Positions 1 to 5,923 of a stretch of DNA of 10,745 nt are shown here, one piece after another (position 1 is the stretch's first letter; each line of letters begins with the position of its first letter). Location: contig DYKL01000091.1 in the NCBI GenBank assembly GCA_020722645.1, positions 1-10,745 of the forward strand. The letters are read 5' to 3'. The notes beneath the pieces are model-generated. The model worked only from the letters and a program-made list of their open reading frames with translations, searched no databases and was not told the origin of the DNA. The stretch is from Acetofilamentum sp. Its GTDB lineage: Bacteria; Bacteroidota; Bacteroidia; Bacteroidales; JAFGUD01. The position numbers and the translations under genes are program-made.

Positions 1-1
1 T

Positions 2-327
2 TAACTCTGCAAATAGTTGATATACAATTTGTTAAGCGTTTTCTTGCAGACACTAGTTAGCATAAGCAATATGAGTATAAGCTAAGGCAATACCTTCGTT
101 ATTATTGATTTTTTGTGCAAGGTCCAAGGCTTCTTGAGCATATTTTATGGACAAATCAAAATCGAAATTAATGTAATTCCAACTTAATTCATTATAAATT
201 TTTACCTTTTCAATATCATTTTTAGATTTTTGCAATTCTTTTAACAAACTATCTGTCAAATCTTTATTTTGAGCAAGCAAAGAAAACAATTATAAATAAA
301 TATTATTGATACAATTATAATTCTCAC
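2..327 (-). pseudogene. decayed TPR-repeat protein (N-terminal part), runs off the left edge
   Basis: The readable frame from 289 down to 56 encodes a helical, TPR-like stretch with a typical N-terminal segment rich in D/S/L/K, then 'SIKYAQEALDLAQKINNNEGIALAY'-type spacing (key residues A, Y, A, L at TPR positions). Such segments usually stand at the start of exported or membrane TPR sensor proteins in Bacteroidota. Three lesions are visible. First, the frame begins inside a signal peptide (FSLLAQ) just after an in-frame TAA; the rest of the signal peptide (MRIIIVSIIFIYN, from a GTG at 327) is in another frame, and adding one T near 287-291 would join the two. Second, TAG at 53-55 falls where the next TPR helix expects Tyr. 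Third, TAA lies at 32-34. Beyond the stops the same frame still reads QIVYQLFAEL, which fits TPR helix B. That it is a pseudogene is inference; assembly error in low-complexity sequence is possible. The full-length family (histidine kinase or other) cannot be told. Confidence 0.55.
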
Positions 328-410
328 ATTTGAAGAGTTTTAGAATATTAAATAAAATTTATCGAAATTTGGATAAATTTTATTTTATTTGCAAAAATAA
401 ATTAAAAAAT

Positions 411-2207
411 ATGTTTATACCAACAAGAATTTTTGATATATTCGAAATATTTAAAAATAATCCGGAGACTGTCGGTAAAATGGTACTTTCAGAAAAAGTT
501 GAAAAAATCTGGGTTAAATATTCAACTGAAGAATATATTCGAGTTGCAAATGAACTGAGCAGCGGGTTTTTAAAACTTGGTATTCAAAAAGGAGATAAAA
601 TTGCCACAGTTACAAACAATCGCCCCCAGTGGAACTTTTTGGATATGGGTATTCTTCAAATTGGTGCTGTTCACGTTACTGTATATCCTACAATTACAGA
701 TGAAGAGTTTGATTATATTTTAAAACATTCCGAGTCAAAATATGTTTTTGTTGCAAATAAATCTCTTTTTGAAAGAATCAAAAAAATTTCAGCCAATATA
801 CCTGAAATTAAAAGCATTTATATAATTGACGATATTTTAGACTATCCAAACTGGAAAGAAGTTGCTGTTTTGGGACAAGAAAACTTAGAAAAAAATATTA
901 CTAAAATTAACGAAATTAAAGCCTCAATAAACGAAAATAATTTAGCAACTCTTATATACACATCAGGAACAACCGGTTTGCCCAAAGGCGTAATGCTAAG
1001 TCATAAGAATATTCTAAGCAATTCTTATACAAGTGCACAAAGAATGCATTTAAACCACAATCACAAAGTCCTTGATTTTTTGCCATTATCTCACGTATTC
1101 GGACACATGACAAATTATCTTTACCAGATAAAAGGAATGAGCATTTATTACGCCGAAAATGTTGCTAAAGTTGCCGATAATATTCACGAACTGCAAGTTG
1201 ATGGTTTTATAACCGTACCAAGACTTTTAGAAGCGATATTCGAAAAAATTTCTGCAAAAGCAAAAAAATTACCTGCACTGAAACGTAAAATTTTTGAATT
1301 GTCTCTGAAAATAGGCGAACAATTTGAGCCTTACAAAAAAATGACGGCTTTTGAAAAAGCAAAATATAATTTTGTAAATAAAGCTGTTTTCTCTCAATGG
1401 CGTAAAGCTTTAAGTCCTAATGTTGAATTTCTTGGTTGTGGAGGCTCTGCTTTGTCACCAAGATTAGCAAAAATTTTCTGGGCTGCCGGTTTCAAAGTTT
1501 TCGAAGGATACGGATTAACTGAAACTTCTCCGATAATTGCAGTGAATTACGACAAACCAGGCAAAGTAAAATTAGGAACAGTAGGTCCGGTTTTGGAAGA
1601 AGTACAGGTTAAAATTGCCGAAGATGGAGAAATATTAGCCAAAGGCCCTAACGTTATGCTTGGATACTACAAAGAACCTGATTTAACCAAAGAAATGTTT
1701 ACCGAAGACGGCTGGTTTAAAACAGGTGATATTGGCGAACTTGATGAAAATAACATTTTAAAAATCACAGACCGCAAAAAAGAAATTTTTAAGCTTTCAA
1801 GCGGTAAATATATAGCACCACAAGTAATTGAAAATAAACTTAAAGAATCATTTTTGATAAATCAAGCTATGGTTGTAGGTGAAAATCAGAAATTTCCGGG
1901 TGCTTTAATATCTCCTAATATGGATTTCTTTCAAGATTGGGCAAAAGAAGAAAAAATTGACTTTAAAGATCATCAAGAACTTGTTAATCTTCCAAAAGTT
2001 AAAGAAGCTATCAGCAAAGAAATTCAAAATATTAATAAAAAATTATCAGAACACGAAAAAATCAGAAAGTTTCAGATTTTATGGAATGAATTTTCTATCA
2101 AAACTGGTGAATTATCAAACACTTTAAAGTTGAAAAGAAAAGTCATATCAGAGAAATACCGTGATTTTATTGACAAAATTTACACTAAAAACGAAAAGGA
2201 ACTATAG
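411..2207 (+). CDS. AMP-forming long-chain fatty acid--CoA ligase
   Basis: The protein adenylates a fatty acid with ATP and transfers it to CoA, activating it for beta-oxidation or lipid synthesis; it is a cytosolic or membrane-associated member of the ANL superfamily. With the ATG at 411 it has 598 residues, normal for this family. Visible motifs are the P-loop-like YTSGTTGLPKG at 183-193, GYGLTET at 366-372, the TGD at 438-440 followed by DRKKE at 454-458 (hinge region) and a C-terminal TLKLKR at 571-576 holding the candidate A10 lysine. NNRPQW (69-74) and VYPT (91-94) are typical of the long-chain type. The frame is open back to a TTG at 330, but the extra 27 residues are Lys/Phe/Tyr-rich and unlike the family, while RIFDIF directly after 411 matches the usual N terminus, so 411 is preferred. 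It is divergent from the decayed TPR gene and ends 8 nt from the convergent flavoprotein gene. Substrate chain length cannot be read from the sequence. Confidence 0.93.
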   Translation: MFIPTRIFDIFEIFKNNPETVGKMVLSEKVEKIWVKYSTEEYIRVANELSSGFLKLGIQKGDKIATVTNNRPQWNFLDMGILQIGAVHVTVYPTITDEEFDYILKHSESKYVFVANKSLFERIKKISANIPEIKSIYIIDDILDYPNWKEVAVLGQENLEKNITKINEIKASINENNLATLIYTSGTTGLPKGVMLSHKNILSNSYTSAQRMHLNHNHKVLDFLPLSHVFGHMTNYLYQIKGMSIYYAENVAKVADNIHELQVDGFITVPRLLEAIFEKISAKAKKLPALKRKIFELSLKIGEQFEPYKKMTAFEKAKYNFVNKAVFSQWRKALSPNVEFLGCGGSALSPRLAKIFWAAGFKVFEGYGLTETSPIIAVNYDKPGKVKLGTVGPVLEEVQVKIAEDGEILAKGPNVMLGYYKEPDLTKEMFTEDGWFKTGDIGELDENNILKITDRKKEIFKLSSGKYIAPQVIENKLKESFLINQAMVVGENQKFPGALISPNMDFFQDWAKEEKIDFKDHQELVNLPKVKEAISKEIQNINKKLSEHEKIRKFQILWNEFSIKTGELSNTLKLKRKVISEKYRDFIDKIYTKNEKEL

Positions 2208-2215
2208 CTAATGTT

Positions 2216-2878
2216 TTAACTTTTTGTTAAATATCTAGCCAATTCTGCACATCTTTTTTTGATTATTACATTTTCTTCAAAATCTTTTTGTGCAGATTTT
2301 ACATCTATTCCGAGTTTTCGGTACAAAGCCTCCAAAAAATCAATATCTTTGTTTATTTGATTCGGAGCTACCATTCTTCTGACTTTTATTGAGTATAGTT
2401 TATTGTCTTCTCCCAGAACATCTGTAATATATTCAAACAAATCTATAACAGGTTGTGTATCTGAGGTATTCGATGAACCTAATGTAAGCAAAAGTACAAA
2501 ATCTTTTTGCCATTTTACCCAAGGCTTGTGTTCAAGACCTTCATCTGTTAGTTTGATGTTCATAAAAGAACGAAATCTGTCAATAATCAACTTTAACTGA
2601 GCCGGAAAATGATGAAAATATATTGGTGAAGCAAATACAAGTATGTCTGCTTTTAGAATTTTTGTGCTAATATCTTTCCAATCGTCTGATTCTACGGAAC
2701 ATCTTTTTAAGACATTACATCTCAAACAGCCTTTGCAAGGGTTTACATTTATTTTATATGGGTCGATTATTTCTATTTGATTGTAATTTTTATCAATTCC
2801 AGCAAGAAATTCATTTAAAAGTAATGTAGAATTTCCTGACAATCTGGGACTTCCGGTGAAACAAACAATTTTTTTCAT
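2216..2878 (-). CDS. flavodoxin-fold NAD(P)H-dependent FMN reductase, iron-sulfur flavoprotein (Isf)-like
   Basis: This 220-residue protein has a flavodoxin-like fold. GSPRLSGNS at 9-17 is the FMN phosphate-binding loop and SPIYF at 84-88, followed by PAQLKLIIDRF, is the second FMN/dimer segment of NADPH-dependent FMN reductases. Between them lie four cysteines, C48, C51, C54 and C60, in a CX2CX2CX5C pattern. This is the compact motif that binds a 4Fe-4S cluster in archaeal iron-sulfur flavoproteins; cluster binding here is inference, since related flavodoxin-family proteins carry similar cysteines. The protein is probably cytosolic and no signal peptide is seen. The ATG at 2878 lies 6 nt downstream of the stop codon of the NTF2-like gene, so the two are very probably cotranscribed. 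A quinone- or nitro-reductase role is an alternative reading. The family call is secure, the physiological electron partner unknown. Confidence 0.85.
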   Translation of the reverse strand: MKKIVCFTGSPRLSGNSTLLLNEFLAGIDKNYNQIEIIDPYKINVNPCKGCLRCNVLKRCSVESDDWKDISTKILKADILVFASPIYFHHFPAQLKLIIDRFRSFMNIKLTDEGLEHKPWVKWQKDFVLLLTLGSSNTSDTQPVIDLFEYITDVLGEDNKLYSIKVRRMVAPNQINKDIDFLEALYRKLGIDVKSAQKDFEENVIIKKRCAELARYLTKS

Positions 2879-2884
2879 ACTGAT

Positions 2885-3244
2885 TTAATTTGTAAATGAT
2901 GTGTCTTTGAAATAATCACTGATAAATGATATTTTTTCGCTGCTGAAATGAAATAAAGTCATTCCGCTGTTTTCGTATTTCTGATTATTTGTTTTTTCTC
3001 CTTTATTTGTCCAAACTACTACAATTTTATCATTTTCCTGAATTATATCTTTTATTGAAAATTCCAGAAACTTGTATTTACGCATCAAAGCTTTCAAAAA
3101 AATCAATATCTTTTTTTCGGTTTCAATTTCCTTAACGCCCGGAAAATTAAAAACAGAATTTTCATTAAACTTACCTTTCAGAATATCAAAATTTTTAGTG
3201 TTCAATGCTTCAAAAACTAAAATAGCTATATCTTTTTTGCTCAT
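2885..3244 (-). CDS. NTF2-like / SnoaL-type small protein
   Basis: The predicted product has 119 residues, the usual size of a one-domain NTF2-like cone-fold protein. Supporting signs are an N-terminal helix pair (ALNTKNFDILKGKFNENSVF), the NFPG at 33-36, a central strand with W78 and a following gly-rich turn, and the closing strands MTLFHF (95-100) and KISFISDYFKDT (104-115), where the 'H-F ... D-Y-F-D' layout is common in SnoaL-like proteins. Members range from polyketide cyclases and ketosteroid isomerases to stress-associated proteins of unknown role, so no reaction can be assigned. The start is taken as the ATG at 3244; a TTG at 3250 would add two residues. It is the first gene of an apparent operon with the flavoprotein gene 6 nt downstream, so a shared redox or detoxification role is plausible but unproven. 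A -7-type promoter box lies 37 nt upstream. Confidence 0.7.
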   Translation of the reverse strand: MSKKDIAILVFEALNTKNFDILKGKFNENSVFNFPGVKEIETEKKILIFLKALMRKYKFLEFSIKDIIQENDKIVVVWTNKGEKTNNQKYENSGMTLFHFSSEKISFISDYFKDTSFTN

Positions 3245-3280
3245 TTTCAAAAATTTTTAATTTCAAATCATTTTTTTTAA

Positions 3281-3288
3281 CAAAAATA
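3281..3288 (-). promoter_or_regulatory. candidate -7 promoter box for the NTF2-like/flavoprotein operon
   Basis: Read on the minus strand this is TATTTTTG, a full match to the Bacteroidota -7 consensus TAnnTTTG, 36 nt before the ATG at 3244. No TTG is found at the expected -33 distance, and the region is A/T homopolymer-rich, so a chance match is possible. Confidence 0.3.
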
Positions 3289-3330
3289 AAAAAAATTATG
3301 TATTTTAGCGTTTTAAAAAACATTTATTTT

Positions 3331-4599
3331 ATGAAAACAAACCGCAAAAAAATCTTATTTGTTTTATTTGTTCTGATTTTTTTAGTCAGAATATCAGTAA
3401 TTTCACAAGAAATTGATAATCAAATAAATAACATCAACAAAAAAATTGAAAACTATCAAAAAGATCAGGATAGTCTGTACTTGATTCTGGAAGAGCTTAA
3501 ACTTATGAAAATTACACAGGAAATCAGCACCAAAGGACTTCCGAAGCTTGAAAATGATGATACTTTAATCAGTCATCGTGCCTATTGTTTGGTTTACGAA
3601 GAAGAATTTGAACAGGCTAAATGGGTTGCTCACATCATCACTCCTGACGTAATGACAGGACGCGTTGGAAGAACCAACGATTTTAGAATTGACAGCCTTA
3701 TCAAAAGCGGCTCATCAGAGGAAGAAGATTTTTTTATAAAAACTTTACAGCCAGATAGTTCATATATATACGACGGTTTCGGTTTTGACCGCGGACATTT
3801 AGCTCCTTCGGCTGATTTCAGATGGTCACCTGTGGCTTTGTCAGAATCTTACTTTTACTCAAATATGTCTCCGCAAAGACCTGAATTTAATCGTGGTGGC
3901 TGGGCTGATTTGGAAGATTTTCTCCGTGCTTATGTTTACGAAAAAAACGTTTCATTATTTGTTGTTACAGGTCCTGTTTTAACTGACTCTTTGGAAGTTA
4001 TTAAACGAAGTAAAAATAAAGTTAAAATTCCTGATTTTTATTTCAAAGTTGCTTTTGACGAAAAAAACAACAAAGGAATAGCTTTTTTAATGCCTAACGA
4101 AGAGCTTACATATCCGACTGAATACTATGCCAAAACGATTGATGAAATCGAAAAATTAACCGGTATTGATTTTTTTGCAAACATTGACCAAAGTAAACAA
4201 AGTTTTTTTGAAAATCAAAAAGAAATAGAATGGTGGTTGCCCGAAAAACAAAAAGGAGATGTTCCTCCTTTGAATCCCAACGATTTACCAAAAAATTATT
4301 TCAATACAATTCAAGCAAAACATTTTATAAATAACAATGAAAAAGTAACAATTTGCGGAACCGTTGTCAGTACCTACAAATCTCAAAAAGGGAATGTTTT
4401 TTTGAACCTTGATAAACAATATCCTAATCAGGTGTTTTCGATTACAATATTTTCATCGAGTATGATGAATTTCACTTATAAACCTGAAGAATTTCTGAAA
4501 GGAAAAACAATATGTGTCAGGGGCGAAGTGTCTGAATACAACGGTATTCCTTCGATGATTATTAAAAATGAAAAACAGATAGAAATGTTAGAAGATTAA
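3331..4599 (+). CDS. secreted DNA/RNA non-specific endonuclease with C-terminal OB-fold domain
   Basis: The ATG at 3331 gives 422 residues beginning with a clear signal peptide: basic MKTNRKK, a hydrophobic core to about residue 25, then SQ. The frame is open to an ATG at 3298, but that would bury the signal peptide behind 11 extra residues. A Gln/Asn/Lys-rich, probably coiled segment (27-65) precedes a beta-beta-alpha-metal nuclease domain. DRGH is at 153-156, N178 lies in YSNMSPQ, N187 in FNRGGW, and E195 follows. The spacing H156/N178/N187/E195 parallels H89/N110/N119/E127 of Serratia nuclease, so catalytic residues appear complete, with H156 as general base and N187 as metal ligand. Residues about 325-420 (VTICGTVVSTYKS, FLNL, FSITIF, KTICVRGEVSEYNG) look like a nucleic-acid-binding OB-fold. 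The protein is expected outside the cytoplasm, degrading DNA and RNA for nutrition or biofilm turnover. Its neighbour is divergent; no operon partner is seen. Confidence 0.9.
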   Translation: MKTNRKKILFVLFVLIFLVRISVISQEIDNQINNINKKIENYQKDQDSLYLILEELKLMKITQEISTKGLPKLENDDTLISHRAYCLVYEEEFEQAKWVAHIITPDVMTGRVGRTNDFRIDSLIKSGSSEEEDFFIKTLQPDSSYIYDGFGFDRGHLAPSADFRWSPVALSESYFYSNMSPQRPEFNRGGWADLEDFLRAYVYEKNVSLFVVTGPVLTDSLEVIKRSKNKVKIPDFYFKVAFDEKNNKGIAFLMPNEELTYPTEYYAKTIDEIEKLTGIDFFANIDQSKQSFFENQKEIEWWLPEKQKGDVPPLNPNDLPKNYFNTIQAKHFINNNEKVTICGTVVSTYKSQKGNVFLNLDKQYPNQVFSITIFSSSMMNFTYKPEEFLKGKTICVRGEVSEYNGIPSMIIKNEKQIEMLED

Positions 4600-4627
4600 T
4601 CGAGTTTATAGAGTTTGTCGATTTATA

Positions 4628-4683
4628 TTGTTACATTGTTACATTGTTTCATTGTTTCATTGTTTCATTATTATATTGTTACT
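4628..4683. repeat. 8-bp tandem repeat (TTGTTACA/TTGTTTCA)
   Basis: Seven contiguous octamers start 29 bp after the nuclease stop codon: two TTGTTACA, three TTGTTTCA, then TTATTATA and TTGTTACT. They open the non-coding repeat block that fills 4600-5130. All lie outside coding sequence. Confidence 0.85.
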
Positions 4684-4690
4684 TTCACAT

Positions 4691-4795
4691 CTTACATCAT
4701 AAATCATACATCATTACATAATAAATCATACATCATTACATCATAAATCATACATCATTACATCATAAATCATACATCATTACATAATAAATTTA
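4691..4795. repeat. 22-bp tandem repeats (ACATCATTACAT... units)
   Basis: Four consecutive 22-bp units begin at 4708, 4730, 4752 and 4774, each starting ACATCATTACAT and, except the last, ending AAATCAT; a partial unit lies at 4691-4707. Units differ by one or a few bases. The same unit reappears, shorter, at about 4887-4916, 5014-5040 and 5055-5095. On the minus strand the units read ATGATTTATGATGTAATG-like sequence. No spacers and no coding potential are seen. Confidence 0.85.
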
Positions 4796-4808
4796 CATCA
4801 TACTTCAT

Positions 4809-4838
4809 ACTTACGAAAAAACTTGCGGATTTAAGGTA
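4809..4838 (+). repeat. 30-nt dispersed repeat, copy 1 (right end of the 8.7-8.9 kb element)
   Basis: It begins ACTTACGAAAAAACTTG and ends CGGATTTAAGGTA. The 30 bases are identical to 8828-8857, the right end of the palindromic element. No matching left end lies nearby, so it looks like a solo end or a recognition sequence carried inside the 127-bp duplication. Confidence 0.8.
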
Positions 4839-4935
4839 CTAAATTAACAATACCGTTTCATTATTATATTGTTACTTTCACATCTTACATCATAAATCAT
4901 ACATCATTACATAATAAATTTACATCATACTTCAT

Positions 4936-4965
4936 ACTTACGAAAAAACTTGCGGATTTAAGGTA
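4936..4965 (+). repeat. 30-nt dispersed repeat, copy 2
   Basis: It is identical to 4809-4838 and 8828-8857. It is the counterpart of copy 1 in the second 127-bp unit, so the duplication, not a second insertion, probably made it. Confidence 0.8.
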
Positions 4966-5130
4966 CTAAATTAACAATACCGTTTCATTATTATATTGTT
5001 ACTTTCACATCTTACATCATAAATCATACATCATTACATAATACATCATAAATCATTACATCATAAATCATACATCATTACATAATAAATTTACATCATA
5101 CTTCATACTTCTACACATCATACTTCCTTT

Positions 5131-5790
5131 TTACATTTCAAAAACAAACAATTTTTGGTCACTGTCGCTGATTATGTAAACTTTGTTATCGGTTTCGTCC
5201 ACAACAACACCTTCGGCTTTTTCGACAGGTATATCATAACTTTTTATCACATCGCCTTCAAGATTTGTTTGAGTCAGAGTCGCCGATTCATCGCTTACAA
5301 TCCACAGACTTTGACTTTCAGATGAATAGCTGATGCCTGAATAATCATCTGCAAAATCAATTTTGTACTTTTCAATTATACCTTCATCAATTGACCATTT
5401 AATCAACAATCCTGGCTTTTTTTCATTCAATATGTAAAAATTATTATCATCTTCATTATACGCTATACCTTCAATACCACTATTTTCGTTCTTGCTGATT
5501 TTGGGTAGTCCAAATTCATTGATTGTTTCGCCATTTTCGTCAATTTCAACAATTTTTTTCTTTTTTTCTTCGATACAGTAAAGCATTTTCTCCTTTTTGT
5601 TTATCGCAATACCTTCCATATCTTTCCCTTTGTAGTTCAATGTTTCTATTAGTTTTCCCTTTTTATTTATCCTGTATATCTTTCCTGTTTTGTCACTAAC
5701 TGTAAAAAGTTCGTTTTTCGAGAAACCATTGCACAAACCTGATGGTTCTTTTACGTCAATGTCGAATTTATCAACAAGTTTAAGTTTCAT
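5131..5790 (-). CDS. SdiA-regulated-type beta-propeller protein
   Basis: This 219-residue protein shows the repeated blade pattern of the SdiA-regulated domain family (E. coli YjiK relatives). EPSGL is at 15-19, SDKTG at 32-36, KDMEGIAI at 56-63, an EE pair at 74-75, SGIEGIAY at 104-111, NEK at 122-124, YSGISY at 150-155, SDES at 166-169 and KAEGVVVDE at 191-199, closing with IISDSDQKLFVF. The recurring Glu-Gly pairs (59-60, 107-108, 193-194) line up as the family signature, and the domain fills almost the whole protein. Many relatives are exported, but here the ATG at 5790 starts directly in the propeller and the frame upstream reaches a stop with no other start, so a cytoplasmic location is likely. 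It follows mutS on the same strand after 133 bp, too far to assume an operon. No enzymatic role is established for the family. Confidence 0.8.
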   Translation of the reverse strand: MKLKLVDKFDIDVKEPSGLCNGFSKNELFTVSDKTGKIYRINKKGKLIETLNYKGKDMEGIAINKKEKMLYCIEEKKKKIVEIDENGETINEFGLPKISKNENSGIEGIAYNEDDNNFYILNEKKPGLLIKWSIDEGIIEKYKIDFADDYSGISYSSESQSLWIVSDESATLTQTNLEGDVIKSYDIPVEKAEGVVVDETDNKVYIISDSDQKLFVFEM

Positions 5791-5923
5791 ATAATTAAGA
5801 GTTTGGTTATTGATTTATTTTTAATCTTTTCTGTTTATTAAGTTATAAAGTTGAATGTTTATAAAGTATTTGCCATTGATTTTCAAAAAAAGCCCATAGC
5901 GTGCATTATTTGCATAATCTTTA

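Larger units (their letters stand above)
4758..5042. repeat. 127-bp tandem duplication, two full copies plus a partial third
   Basis: Position 4758 onward recurs at exactly 127 bp: copy A is 4758-4884, copy B 4885-5011, and a third copy runs from 5012 to about 5042 before diverging. Each copy contains 22-bp-type ACATCAT units, a 30-nt segment shared with the palindromic element at 8.8 kb, the stretch CTAAATTAACAATACCG, and a TTTCATTATTATATTG stretch that also occurs once before copy A (from 4663). The near-perfect identity of A and B suggests a recent duplication. Together with the flanking satellites it makes up the whole 4600-5130 intergenic region, in which I see no gene. Confidence 0.85.

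Noticed and set aside
330..410. N-terminal extension of the acyl-CoA synthetase from a TTG at 330
   Set aside because: The 27 extra residues do not resemble the family's N terminus, whereas the ATG at 411 starts exactly where the family sequence does.
2215..2231. TTTAAC-TTTTT-GTTAAA hairpin between convergent genes as a terminator
   Set aside because: It has only six A/T-rich pairs with no GC core, and overlaps the flavoprotein stop region; too weak to call.
3298..3330. Upstream ATG for the nuclease
   Set aside because: It would place 11 residues in front of a clear signal peptide that starts at the ATG of 3331.
4691..5110. CRISPR-like array
   Set aside because: The units are contiguous and degenerate, there are no unique spacers of uniform length, and no cas genes are present.
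4600..5130. Replication origin suggested by AT-rich repeats
   Set aside because: No DnaA-box-like TTATCCACA sites were seen and no dnaA, dnaN or similar gene is adjacent.
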